Positions 43,828 through 56,198 of a DNA stretch of 64,000 bases are shown here, piece by piece. The stretch covers positions 19,273,189 to 19,337,188 of the forward strand of contig CM060186.1 of NCBI GenBank assembly GCA_030549335.1, given 5' to 3'. The notes under the pieces are model-generated. The model searched no databases, was not told the DNA's origin, and saw only the letters and a list, made by a program, of their open reading frames with translations. Within the stretch, counting starts at the first letter, position 1; each line of letters starts with the position of its first letter. The DNA is from Pontederia crassipes. Taxonomy: Eukaryota > Streptophyta > Magnoliopsida > Commelinales > Pontederiaceae. The position numbers and the translations under genes are program-made.

Positions 43828-44289
43828 AATAATAAAAAAATGCAACGAAAAACTTACATAAATTGCGGAAAATAAATAGACCAATTTGAGCTAAGCACCA
43901 ATAGAAAACAATATCGGGATAAATCAACGGAAAATGCGTCGGAACAAAAAAAAACAAGATCATTGTTTTGTCGGAACATCATTTTTTTTCTGCATTAAAG
44001 CAAATGCGACAACTAGATCATTGTTGACTATTTCATTATATAACATTATTGAGAATCATATACAGTAATTTTAAAACAATAAAATCATTAAACTATTATT
44101 AAAAGTAAAATAACATGATATTAATTTTGGAAATTAGAGTATGAGCATAATATATCCAATCCCAAATTCACTAAACACGAGAAAAAATAAAATTCCGACA
44201 AACAAATCCCGATCCGGAATCCCCTTGATGCTCAACAGTGCTTTTGGATACTGTGTTCGCACAATCTATCTGCAGATTGAACGGCTTCG
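43828..44289. other. AT-rich spacer, nothing recognised
   Basis: No gene, RNA or repeat end was identified. Confidence 0.4.
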
Positions 44290-44301
44290 CAAGAACAAAT
44301 A

Positions 44302-44811
44302 CAACAACAACAACAACAAAACCTTATCCCACTAGGTGGGGTCGGCTACATGGATCATACGACGTCATTCCGCTCTATTAGTAACCAAACCTTTCGGTAT
44401 ATTATTCACCAATAGATCTTGCTCTATTAGTTCGCCAAATGTCTGCCTTGGCCTCCCTCTCCCTCTTTTAATCGGACTCCAGATTATTTGATCTACTCTT
44501 CTTACTGGCGCATCTAATGATCTTCTCTGAACATGACCAAACCATCTCAAACGATTATCTACCATTTTCTCACTAATATGAGCCACTCCGACTCGTTCAC
44601 GTATATGGTCATTCCTAATCTTATCTAATCTTGTATGACCACACATCCATCTCAACATCCTCATTTCGGCTACCCCCACTTTACGTTCATGTTGTCCCTT
44701 CATAGCCCAACATTCACTACCATATAACACTGCTGACCTTATAGCAGTACGATAGAATTTTTCTTTAACTTTATTGGGTACTTTTCTATCACAAAGAACT
44801 CCAGTGACTTT
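44302..44811 (-). mobile_element. 5'-truncated RTE LINE copy, antisense, with TSDs
   Basis: It is flanked by the perfect duplication CAAGAACAAATA (44,290-44,301 and 44,812-44,823). It holds the last ~510 bp of the RTE on the minus strand, with an open frame of about 150 codons (RMLRWMCGHTRLDKIRNDHI...). It is nearly complementary to 45,640-46,146. The right duplication runs directly into a (TA)n tract. Confidence 0.92.
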
Positions 44812-44815
44812 CAAG

Positions 44816-44820
<5 letters not shown>

Positions 44821-44853
<33 letters not shown>
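44821..44853. repeat. (TA)n microsatellite
   Basis: About 33 bp of alternating A/T directly adjoin the right target-site duplication of the antisense RTE. It may be an expansion of the target. Confidence 0.9.
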
Positions 44854-44857
<4 letters not shown>

Positions 44858-44913
44858 ATTGCATATATAAATCCGACAAAATTGTATCATTACGAATAAT
44901 TTCAACTATTGTA

Positions 44914-46146
44914 TTATGGGAAAAAGTGATTGAGCATAGATTGAGAATGGAGACTAGTATTTCTGAGAGACAATTTGGGTTCATGCCAGGAAGATCCACT
45001 ACAGAGGTGATTTATTTACTAAGGGGGATGATGGAGAAGTATCGAAGTAGGAGAAGAGACTTACATATGGCTTTCATTGATTTAGAGAAGGCGTATGATC
45101 GGGTATCAAGGGATGTACTTTGGAAAGCCTTGCAAAAGAAGAGGGTGAATGTTGCCTACATTAAGGTGATACAAGATATGTACGATGGGGCATTGACTAG
45201 GGTTAGGACACCCGGAGGTGAGACAAATGAATTTCCTATAGGAATTGGCCTACATCAAGGATCAGCTTTAAGCCCGTATCTATTTAACTTAGTTATCGAT
45301 GCTATAACCGAGAGTATCACAGAGGAGGTACCTAAGTGCATGCTATTTGCGGATGATATAGTACTTTTAGCGGATTCAAGAGAAGAGATTAATACAAAAT
45401 TGGAAATATGGAGAAATACGTTGGAGTCAAAGGGTTTTCGTTTAAGTAGGAATAAAACAGAATATATGCATAGCAATTTCACAAATAAACAACTTAGAGA
45501 CGATTTGAAAGTTAGGTTAGGGGAGGATATAATTCCTCAAGTGACAAAGTTTAAATATTTAGGATCAATTGTAAGACAAGATGGTGAGATTGATGACGAT
45601 GTTAATCATAGAATTCAAGCTGGTTGGTGTAAGTGGAGGAAAGCCACTGGAGTTCTTTGTGATAGAAAAGTACCCAATAAAGTTAAAGGAAAATTCTATC
45701 GTACTGCTATAAGGCCAGCAGTATTATATGGTAGTGAATGTTGGGCTATGAAGGGACAACATGAACGTAAAGTGGGGGTAGCCGAAATGAGGATGTTGAG
45801 ATGGATGTGTGGTCATACAAGATTAGATAAGATTAGGAATGACCATATACGTGAACGAGTCGGAGTGGCTTCTATTAGTGAGAAAATGGTAGAGAATCGT
45901 TTGAGATGGTTTGGTCATGTTCAGAGAAGACCATTAGATGCGCCAGTAAGAAGAGTAGATCAAATAATCTGGAGTCCGATTAAAAGAGGGAGAGGGAGGC
46001 CAAGGCGGACACTTGGCGAACTAATAGAGCAAGATCTATTGGTGAATAATATACCGAAAGGTTTGGTTACTAATAGAGCGGAATGGCGTCGTATGATCCA
46101 TGTAGCCGACCCCACCTAGTGGGATAAGGCTTTGTTGTTGTTGTTG
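44914..46146 (+). mobile_element. Young 5'-truncated RTE LINE, open reading frame intact
   Basis: The element begins inside the reverse transcriptase and keeps one open frame of about 400 codons to the stop at 46,119. Motifs are RQFGFMPGRSTTEVIYLL, AFIDLEKAYDRVSRD, HQGSALSPYLFNLVID, the FADD catalytic box (LFADDIVLLAD), then FKYLGSIVRQDGEIDDDV and a C-terminal WFGHVQRR...RGRGRPRRTLGEL tail. The endonuclease and N-terminal reverse transcriptase are missing, so it cannot move by itself. The tail is (TTG)n. Flanking TATTGTA (44,907-44,913 and 46,147-46,153) is a possible 7-bp duplication. The lack of stops implies a recent insertion. It ends about 130 bp from the THADA stop, in convergent orientation. 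Confidence 0.93.
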
Positions 46147-46153
46147 TATTGTA

Positions 46154-46276
46154 AAGGAGCTATATAATACAACTTGTAAACTCCAAGGAAGCCAAAAAAT
46201 ATATATAGTTAGAATTTATTGTTCTTGGGTGTGATAACATGGAGAAAAGAATTAAGTTACATGAATTAATGTTTGT
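46154..46276 (-). other. THADA: THADA 3' untranslated region
   Basis: The minus strand carries AATAAA at about 46,209-46,215, roughly 65 bases after the stop codon. This suggests a short 3' UTR ending before the RTE insertion. Confidence 0.5.
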
Positions 46277-49200
46277 TTATATGAGGAAGAAGGGATCACA
46301 AGTATCGTGTGGGGAACACTCTAATAGTTGAGAATTCGGTGTCTGTGAGGACATCGACTTGTGTAATTGAAGCACTTGATGATACAAGTTACTTATTAGA
46401 GGATTTTTGAGAAATGGTCCGATAACACCTCCAAGTTCCATGAACTCGGACAAGTACTTATCCTTGTCCTTTAACCCGTCTGGCAAGGAGCAGTGAGAAA
46501 GTGCATAAAGGCCGAGTAGGTTTGCATATACTGGTACAAATGCATCCTTGTGATTTCCTATTCCTCCAATCCAGTCCGTTCTTCCTTCAGTCTCAAGTAA
46601 GCCGTTGGTAAAGGATGTTAACTGGCACAGGAATCTCATTCTCCAAAGCCAAGAGAATTTTTTCATGCTGTGTTCATCAAAGGCCTGATGGTGATCTCCA
46701 ACAATCCAAGAGGAGTTTGAATCTGTAAGTTTCTTTAGATGTAAGCAACACAGCTGACATATCAAAAGTTTTTCTTCATGGTGGTTATCGATTTCCTTGT
46801 CAAAAATCTGCCTAACTAAATCTCCATAAGTGCTTGTAGAGCTTGCTGTCAATAAGACGCATTTGGACAAGTAATTCAGATAGCCAACCCAATTACCAAG
46901 GGTTGAAGAAAGGAAATCAAAACTGGATTGAATCATTCTATCTACTTGAGCAGGTGTAGCATCAGTGAAACTGCTGTTTGGGCTTCTGGAACTTATGCAA
47001 TTCTGAACATCATTAGCAAGTTTTTCTCTAAGAACCGCATCCTCATCCTCCAACAGTTGGATGCATGTGAACCATAAATCTAAAATCCTGCAAGCATACA
47101 CATTAATAACTTCAGTCAATGCAGACTCAGAGATGATCTCCTCAATATTTATGTCATGTTCCTCAACAGTTTGAAAGCTCGCAGATATAAATGGAGCAAC
47201 TGATCGAGCTTCTTTCAGCAATCCAGATGCAATTATAGCTTCCGCAACAGCTCTACGCATACTCACGGGCTCGGATGCTGCACTGTGATGTTTAATTAGA
47301 TTAATGAATTGATTAATACTTTTAAAAGCTCCGGGCCAGCTCTTAGTTAGGTTTGTGCTGTTGGAACTCTTGGTACTCCCTTCATCTCTCCGACATGCAG
47401 CAAGAACATCAGTCATATGCAACTCAGCAAACTGCTTGACACATATACCCATGCAGCATAGCGAAATTTCTCTAGTTTTTGCATGCTTTGCAGAACTGTT
47501 CAACTCAACTAATCTGTTCCAGAATGGATATAAGAAGTCACCAACCGAATCACTGGGTCTCTCAAGTTGCAGAAGGTCCCAATTAAATATGATTTTTAGG
47601 ATATAATACATGCACTTTGGGTTCTCTTCTTCCGACAATAACTTAATCAGCAATGGGTGAAGGTGGACTTGAGCCCACAAACGTATAACACTGTTGCATT
47701 CACCTGGAATCATAGACCTGACTAGCTGAAGAAGCTTTTTCAGCGTGGCTATTCTAACCTCATAAGTAGGATCATGAATGCAAGACAATATTGTCTCCTC
47801 AAGTTGAGAAAGGGAAAGTTTATTTTCAGGCAATTTCGAAGTTGGTGAAGTAAGCTTTAGCAACTGTATACCCTCTTGACAACCTTCAGGATCTCCACCC
47901 GATAGACAATTGAAGTAGGATATCACTGCTTGTTTGCGGAGCTCCACTGTTGTTGGATCTTGGAAGATTAGCCCATAAGATTTGTCTGCAACCAAACATT
48001 CTGAAGCCAACTCAAGAAGCAAACTCTGGATTGTCTCTGTGTGCTTGCTCATTGTGCATGTCCTTGACAGATCCAACATAAGATCCAAAACCCGCAAAAA
48101 AGAGCTATTCAAAGTTGGACAAGGGCATGCTCTGATGCTGCCAATCCATGTGCACCTCAAAAGCACATGGATAAGTTCACCAAGAATCTGATCTTTCTTC
48201 GATATATCTGGTAATTGTCTGCAATTATTGTCAAGAAGAGAAGCTAGCTGCAAAAGGACTCCATGTATGGAGTTAAAAGAAATAACAGAATTAGCTGGTT
48301 CTGCAAACCCATCAATCCCATTAATCATATTCGTTGACATCTGATTTCTTTGGCATGGTAGGCCATGAGCAGCCTCCCTAATGACATTTAGTAGCTTCTC
48401 ATTAGATACCAAACCTGTCAGAGCTCTCGATGCAAGAACACGGAGGCGGAGATTGCTCTGGGTTGCACACTTCCGGATGAAAGGCATGAATGAGAAAGGA
48501 TCCAAGGAATCATCTGCTCTATGGCTAACAAGTGAAGGCTTTAGCCTGGTTAGAAGAATAAGAATGGGACACAGACTGGGATGAATCACTTTTTCCACAT
48601 TTATTTCCATATGCCCAGAACAGCCATCACCAAACAATTCAGTTGCAACTTTTAATTCACTGAAGAGGAACGGATGCAGAGCTGGAGACCTGCAATAGAA
48701 CAAGAACAGTAAATTCACATTTAGCTATGAGGATATGAGAAAATCTATAATGTATAGGGGTGAATCACTACCAATAACCAATACAATTTCAGTCCGGGAT
48801 CAAATGACAAAAAAAAGAAATCAATCCATGAAAAGATGTAAAATATATTGGTTTCTTAAAGGTCATGTATGTTTTCCAGTTTTTTTGTTAAAACACGATG
48901 TAAGGAAAGAAAGCGATTAATTCAAAACTATTGTAATATAGCATATCAATATTTTGTAATATGAATATGAAATACCAAAATGAACCCTTTTCTTAGTTAG
49001 AAAATAATTGTTAGTGTTGATAAAGTCATAACTTAAAATTATTTGGAAGACCCATATCACCAGAGAAATTAGCAACATCGAGCGCAATAAATGAATTTAT
49101 AACCAGAACATGCCAGAAGAGTAGAACATGCCAAGTTTTTACTGTCTAGTAACATGGCAAGCTTCAATCTGTTGGAAATGAAGATGTATTACCTGTGGAA

Positions 49201-52200
49201 GAACTCGAGCCCAGTCAATGCTCGACGTGCTGATTCACGCCTTTGCGTATTAAGGAATCCAATCATTCGTCGGACCAGGGCAGTATATGCGAGACAAGCA
49301 CTGTTCCTTACCTCCCAATAAGAAGACGAGAATGAACGTATGGAAATAATCATAGCCTCAGCACAGAAACCTGATGTATCTGTTGCCAAGTTTGTGTCAT
49401 CAAAAGCAACCCTAAGTACATTGAATGCATGAACAGTAGGAACTACTCCCTCGTCTCTGATTTTTGAGTTCTGTCCTTTCATGTGTGGAGTAACAATCGT
49501 ATCTGAATTTGTGAGAACTTCCTCATACGCTGCCTCATTACTGAGATTGCTATCTTTGTTGCTATTCAATAATGAGCTGTTGGCTACATCTATCAACCAT
49601 CGTAATGTTTTTGGAAGTAGCTTTTTGGGTGTTCCTTCAGGTTCTGAAAGGAAAAGTGCAAGGAATGCAGCAGGAATACCTGCACTCCTCCTTAACAAAT
49701 CATCAACTGTTTGCCCTTTGGCAGTGGTCCTCTCCATCAGTCGTTCCATCCAAGAGTCTATCATTTTGCAAAGCCTGACAAACAAAAGCATATCATGTGT
49801 GTTAAAAATTATACTGAAATTTGTATATACGATGATAAAAAGGCTTCTCGCAAAAAAACTTTACTCATCCAGGATCTAAAGCCATGAGAGAACTACAGCA
49901 GGAAACCACTACTTAATCATGCAAAAACATTATTTGCTGCAAGAACGAACTGACAAACCCAAACTGGTAATGAGTAACTTTAGAGCTCACTGGGAAAGAT
50001 ATGAACACACCTTGGATCATTTGAGCAGAGGAGCCGATTGCATAGAGCTGTAAAGCCAGCCCTTGTCTTGTCAATTGCACCATTATGCTTCATTTTCAGA
50101 AGAACTTGTAAGAAATGGTTCCCTATTTTCTCTAGTTGAACCAGATCAAGCACACTCTCATTCATATTAGATATCCCAATTCCGTCATTATCTCTATCCA
50201 AATCACCATGCTTAGATAAATCAGGAAATGTGTAATGTGGCAGCGGAATTTTCCGTATTATCGTCGCTAAAAGGAGACTTACCTGAAAAGGGGAATTTAA
50301 ATTGCATTGTCACTTTTTAGAATAAATATATCAGATATCCAACCTAAGCATAGATTTACAGGTTATGGATAAATCTTTATTTTCACAATAAGAATGATAC
50401 AGAGTTTACAAGAAATGCTTTTGTAGTACTTTTTTTTGGCAAATATAGTAATCCTTCTGCATTAATAAACAACAGATATCCAATCTAAAGATATATGTTA
50501 AAGATGAAGGATAAATCTTTTGAACCACAATAAAACCACTTTCTGCAGAGTTTACAACAGACCTTTTTTTCTACAAGTAAAAGATTACTAGTAATTATCA
50601 AACAAGAAAAGACCAGTTTTTAACCAAAGAACATTCTTTGGAATATGTTAACACTATCTTTATTAAAAAATTAAGATAAATGAAAAATTGGAAAAAAAAA
50701 TTAAAGAAAAGGTTCTTGCATTCAAACTTCAGAGTTTTGGCATGCTAACAGCACAATGAACAAGGAAATCCAAGACCATTACCTCTTTCATGGCCAACCA
50801 ACAGCCAACCATAACAACATGTTCTGCTGGTTTGGAAGAACCATTAGTTGTCAGAACTCTCTCTCCTTGTTCCAAATCAGATATATCCTGCTTCACTGGT
50901 GTATCAATAAGGAAAGTAGAATCGTCAACTACGTCCTCCATATCATATGGCATAGACCATATATCTGCAGAAACTACCCAAAGAGCCAATGAAGTTATTC
51001 GCATAATTAATTCAAGAAGTCTTTCTACCAGTCGCCTCATCTCCAAGATACTGGATTGGACCACGTGAGAACTCCAATCCAACTCCTCAAATGTATACCT
51101 AAGCGTAAGCAAAACACCGTGAACAAAGCTTTTATTACATGATTCCGAGAGATCCCTTTCACCTTCTTCTACGACAATGCTAAGCCACTCAATAAGTGAT
51201 GAGATGTAGTCTACAATAGATTCTCCAAGCTCATTAATGCCTAGATCCCCATTCATCTGTTTCTTCTGAGAACTAAAGCAGTCACCATGAGTAGAAGATT
51301 CAACTGCCCAACCAAGCCCAACCACATACTTCTTAAATATAAGTCGTAAAGTTAGGGCACCAGCATCACTTTCCCTTACACGAGGACTACAAACAAGCTT
51401 CTTTGCCCACCTGATAAGATCATTCAACGAATCATTAGTTGATATTCCAGGAAGTGGGGTTGGAAAGCTTAAGAGAATGCGGAAGGAGTTTTCCCTTAGT
51501 CTATCCCAGCTATCAATTATAGACCCCACTAATGCAAGTGTTGAATCTGGAGATGTAATTACTTCAGTGTAAGGAGAAACATAATCGTTTCCCTGGGGCA
51601 GAACGATAGGCCAGACATCAATCATCACCAGGATAAGTTCCATGGCCATGGTTTTCCTCTCATATGGAGCAGACGGGTAACAAGAATTAAATAGATAGCA
51701 ACTCAGCCACTTCATAAACTGAAAAAGTTCCCTTGCTCGATAGTAGTTAAGGTCTTTAGAATGATCAGGAATACAATCTTCAGTGCCATTAAGACATGCA
51801 CGGGGATTCCATGAATGTTGCTTGACTTGTCTCTCCAATGCTGTACGAACCCTGGAAAAGAACTTTCTGAATAGACTTGTCCATTTCATCTGAAAAGTTG
51901 TCGATGTGCAACGCATATTCAATGGCACTGCTACTTTCATTAAACTGAGTTCTAAGGCAGATGGAAGACTAGATGTCTTGGGGTTCAGAAACAGAGATTC
52001 CGCAGCATCTATCCGTAAACTATCATCAGCATGCTTCAATGCCAAAACAATCCACTCTACCGGAACCCTCACATTGATTCCTTTTATGTGCAAAAAAACA
52101 TACCTATCAGGACTCCTATGCTGCAGAGAAGTACCATTTTCAAAATCAATATCACCCTCAATAAGAGCAAGTGTCCGGGACACCTTTAGCAAAGACACAA

Positions 52201-54034
52201 GGGCTGCCACACAGTGCTCAATATTTAAACCTGCAACAATGCTCTCTCCTATATTTGGTCCAATAGAAATATAGGCAAGCATTGGGAATATGCTGTCAGT
52301 GTCAACCTCGAGAACAAGTGGAAGTGCGTACGTATTTAAGTTTGACCGGAGTTTCGAGTGGCCAGATACCAAACCCTGGAGCAAAGGTGGTAAGCAAAAA
52401 TCCCTGAAGGTGTCATATCCTTTTTCCACACCATCAGAGCTCCAACATTCATCCCGGAGAAATTCAAGGAAGCATTTCAAAAATGATGTAACAGCACAGC
52501 AGACATCATCATCTATGTAAGCATAAGAAGTTTCATAAAGAAGTTTAGGATTGAATTCTAACATAGTTTTGGCACCCAAGCGTTTCGTAATCGCAGCTAA
52601 GGGTACATATCTGCCCTTGCAACGAGGCCCTAAGCACAGAAGGTCTTTGGCAATCTTGGGCAAGAACTGCTTGCCCCCATCACGACGTTCAACAGAAGGA
52701 AGAGACAACTCAATATCCAAGAGGAGATCAAATACAAGATGCACTTGTTTGACTGTCTGACTCAAAGGATCTTCCAGATTATTCCATACAATTTTAAGCA
52801 CACGGCCCATTGCATCTTCAGTGAAGGGATGATAATCTGTAGCAAAGTCAGTAAGTCCTGCTACTATTGAGGTTTTTATCTGTTGCAAGCATATCTGAGT
52901 CACAGTGAGGGCATGGAAGTTGAAATGACTATCAATGGGATTCTCACAATATTTGCACAGATCAGGAAGAATTCCATCATACAATATTGTCCAAAACGAA
53001 CCACTACTCGTCTGAGTGAGACACATGTTGAGCACATTCCTTGGAATAGCAGTTAATATGCCTCTCAGCAGACAAAGCCTACTCAAAGTGGACAATTCTT
53101 GTATAGTTGCATAAATTTCACATTGAGGAAGTACCTTTATGACATCAAAATTATCAGCATCGGAGTCATTGCTAGAAACGCCATAGAGACCTCTGGAAAT
53201 AAAAAAAGAGAGCTCTGAGGGCCCCATGCTGATTTGGAGTGCAGAACAGAAACTCACACCTGCAGCCACCAAGCAGTCCCTAGAGAAGGCCGATGACTTG
53301 AGAACACTCAGGATCGTGCGTATGATACTCATAAAAGTGGCAGAGCCCTCTTCTGCCTCCGAGCTCACAAATGTATTTGAATAGCGCTGAAGTAAGTAGT
53401 ACAAGCAAGACAACGCCTCTTGGCACTGTTCCATAACCACAGGAGAGGGCCGCAACCCGCCATCCACGTCAGAAATCACAGCTCCCAACCCCGCAACCAC
53501 ATCCAAAGCCACCAAATCGGCACAGTTCTCCAAAGTTTCTTTTAAAAAATCCATCTTTGGGTAGGAAATTATCGACAGTGCAGCCCTCGACACCAAAAAT
53601 GTCTTCTTTCCCTTCTTGGCAGAACTGCCACCACTACCATAGTACTCACACAGAGACAAAAAACAGCTACCAATAAGAGGAAGTAACCTCCGGCATTTGG
53701 CCAGCCCCGAAATCAGCATGCGGTGAAGGGGCAGCGAGTTCTCAAGGAAAAGGATCTCAAGATAAAGCCGAACGGCGGCTGAGACAGTCCTGTCAGACAC
53801 CTCCGGTGCGGAGGCCACCAGTTGGGCAAAGGCCGCGGCGAGTTCCTTCACGGCGGCGACCTGGGCGTAGGTGGAGGTGAGATCGATGAAGCGCCTCAGC
53901 TGGGGGAAGAAGTCTGAAGCCGCAAAGACCTCCGGGGACACGGCATCGAGGGCTTCTGCGAATTGCTTGGGGAAGGCGACGGAGTTGTACGTGTACCGAT
54001 GCCGGTGCTGTATCGCCCGCCATTTTGAGGACAT
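46277..54034 (-). CDS. THADA: THADA/TRM732-like protein (4 exons, 2,172 aa)
   Basis: Exons on the minus strand are 54,034-50,783, 50,282-50,011, 49,774-49,193 and 48,689-46,277. All borders are GT/AG and phases fit, giving 2,172 residues, close to plant THADA homologues (about 2,150). The start MSSKWRAIQHRHRYTYNSVA and the block CWLAMKEV|SLLLATIIRKIPLP across the first splice are typical; the latter belongs to the DUF2428 region (about residues 950-1,200). The rest is predicted helical HEAT/ARM-like solenoid. The yeast relative Trm732 partners the methyltransferase Trm7 for 2'-O-methylation of tRNA position 32, so a cytosolic tRNA-modification role is inferred. The 3.25-kb first exon is normal for the plant gene. 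No broken residue or frame was seen. Antisense frames inside are shadows. Upstream lies a telo-box/Site II promoter. Confidence 0.95.
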
Positions 54035-54430
54035 CTCGTCTGGTCTCTGCCCCTATAAGGTATAATGCATCCATCACAAGGTAAAAGCTGCATCCAAGTA
54101 AATATTTCACTTTCCACTATAAGGTAAGGTAATGATAGAGCAAAATCGATGAAACGAAGAGTACATCACCTGCTCCTACGAGATCACCGCCAAAACCAGG
54201 GCAATGAAGGTCCACTGGAAAGCTCGGCCTTGAGGTCGTTGGGCTTCTCTTAGCGCAAAGGTGTCCGGAAGCCCCCGAAGAGAAAGGATAAGGCGGCGGC
54301 CGCCAAGTTCTGTACGAGAGCCGAGGAGGGTCAGGCAGCGGGAACAGTGAGAGGCAATCTTCTTTGGCGACGCGGCAACAACTCTGCGCGACGGCCGTCG
54401 ACGGCGACGACCGTCGAGACGAGACAGGTG
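54035..54430 (-). other. THADA: THADA 5' untranslated region
   Basis: A GC-richer leader between the promoter motifs and the start codon. An alternative upstream ATG in a different frame (54,110-54,117 region) opens a ~100-codon frame overlapping the CDS, which is not protein-like. A spliced leader cannot be excluded. Confidence 0.45.
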
Positions 54431-54475
54431 GTTTAGTTTAGGGTTTTAGTTGAGGAATCGATCTGGGCCGTTTAA
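54431..54475 (-). promoter_or_regulatory. THADA: THADA promoter motifs: telo box and Site II
   Basis: On the minus strand a Site II element GGCCCA (54,464-54,469) precedes a telo box TAAAACCCTAAA (54,437-54,448) by about 15 bases. Position and order match promoters of plant translation-related genes, which fits a tRNA-modification cofactor. Confidence 0.7.
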
Positions 54476-54530
54476 GTGATCCAACGGCTGATGATTAGGA
54501 CTGCACGGGTGAAGCGCTTCCTCCTGTCAT

Positions 54531-54561
<31 letters not shown>
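54531..54561. repeat. Homopolymer of 31 G
   Basis: An uninterrupted run of 31 G on the plus strand (C on the THADA sense strand), about 60 bases upstream of the Site II element. It could form G-quadruplexes. Such runs are also prone to length error in sequencing, so the exact count is uncertain. Confidence 0.8.
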
Positions 54562-54563
<2 letters not shown>

Positions 54564-55080
54564 AGGGGTCACAGTGGATTTATAGTCGTGGAGCTCGAAA
54601 CAAATGGATTCGATGCAAGTAATAAACATGGAGCTGACTGGTTCGGAAATAAAGATTAAAACATCTTGATATTTCAAATAATGTAGCCAAAATATAAAAT
54701 AATAAAGTTAAGTTGGTCAAATTTTATTTTTACTAACATCGTCTAAAAAATCGTAAAATCACTATATATAATCTCATTTGAGAAATATTTCTATTCTTCT
54801 AAAATAATAAAATAGAGATATTCTACTTCTTTTTCACCATTTTTTTCATTTTTCATTGTTTAATTATATAGTATTATATTATAATTTTATAATTATAATA
54901 AGCCGACCCCACCTAGTGGGATAAGGCTTTGTTGTTGTTGTTGTTGTAATGATAAATGTAAATAATTTATAATAAAATAGTTTAATTATAAAATATGAAA
55001 ATTTATTCTTGTTCAACTAAAAAGAGGTAGAATAAGAATAAAATTTATTATTCTTTAAAAGATATTCTCCAACCAAACAA
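54562..55080. other. AT-rich spacer with an RTE stub
   Basis: Mostly AT-rich, without genes. It contains only the very short RTE tail listed separately. Confidence 0.45.
54901..54946 (+). mobile_element. Extreme 3' stub of an RTE LINE (46 bp)
   Basis: Only agccgaccccacctagtggg, the following 'ataaggctttg' and the TTG tail are present. This is the last ~46 bases of the RTE, an extreme 5' truncation. No clear duplication was found. Confidence 0.88.
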
Positions 55081-55599
55081 CTTGAGAATATGGATGCAGA
55101 ATATGTTGGAAATGGGTTTGCATCCCTCGGTTCGTTCAAATGTTGGGTTTCCAATATTAAAAGAAGTTATTCAGTTCTCTAATATTCAAATTAGTGATGT
55201 TGTTGAATCCTACACATAACAGTATAACACATGATGTCTCAAGTGTCAATGCACAAATTGTGGTGCATGATCTTTATGCAGAAAAATCAAAGGGAAGACC
55301 ATGTTGGTTTTTTGGAATTAATCCAACACAGTGTTTTCGCATGAACAATGATGGTAAATATATATCCTAAAAATTTAAGAATTATTCACAGAACAAATCA
55401 AACATGAGAAGATACTACTTGAAAATTCACATCATAATGATGTTGTTAAACGAATTAACATAACTATTGTACACAAGGTTAGACATATAAGAATGACTAG
55501 TTTATCGAGATTTTTTTGGAATGAAGCTATGAATATTATGTGCTACCTAATTAACACACACAAATATATATATATATATATATATAAAGATTAATGAGG

Positions 55600-56195
55600 T
55601 GTAACCCCCCTTAGGTGTAACCTTATGTAACGTTCAAATCGCAGTCGTCCATTTTAGATCTATAACTCAGATACATCATGCATTATCTCTTTCTCTCTCT
55701 TCTCTCATCAGGGATGGCGGCGGCAAACGAGGGCGACGATCGGGGCGGACGACAATGGCTGATGATGTAGCGATCAACCACGGTGGATGGTGCAGCGCAT
55801 ACGGTGGTCGACAAGGGCTCAACAAATATGGTCGTGATCGACACGCGGGCTTGCAAGGGGGTCAGGGATGGGCACGTTCGCAGGATCCATGCTCGATGAT
55901 GGTGGGCTCGGAGAAGGGGCCGGCGATGATGCTTGCGAGGGGAGGACGGGCGACAATCAGCGGTAGCAGTGCTTGGAGAAAAATCGTTGTCGTGTTTGGG
56001 GAGTGTCGCACGGGAGTCGGAGACCTTGGGGAGATTGGGGCTGTTGGCCAATGCTCGTGGGGCAGGAAGAACGGGCTGTCGGCACCGACGAAGGGGAAGG
56101 TAGGAGGTCGGTGGGGGCGGCATGAGAGGAGGTTGATTTGGACCATTCGTTAGATTGAACAGTCCATATATGGACGTTACACAAGGTTATATATA
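55600..56195. mobile_element. Mutator-like TIR element with GC-rich core (first)
   Basis: TAACCTTATGTAACGTTC (about 55,618) and the complement of the right end TAACCTTGTGTAACGTCC (about 56,190) form imperfect TIRs. The core at 55,700-56,120 is GC-rich with open frames on both strands, none recognisable. Target (TA)n tracts flank it. The core could be a captured host sequence. Confidence 0.5.
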
Positions 56196-56198
56196 TAT

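Noticed and set aside
44302-46146. Inverted RTE pair as a twin-priming product of one insertion
   Set aside because: The antisense part contains the element's own 3' tail and has its own perfect 12-bp duplication, so these are two separate insertions.
51906-52760. Plus-strand frames inside the THADA first exon
   Set aside because: Shadows of the intact minus-strand coding exon.
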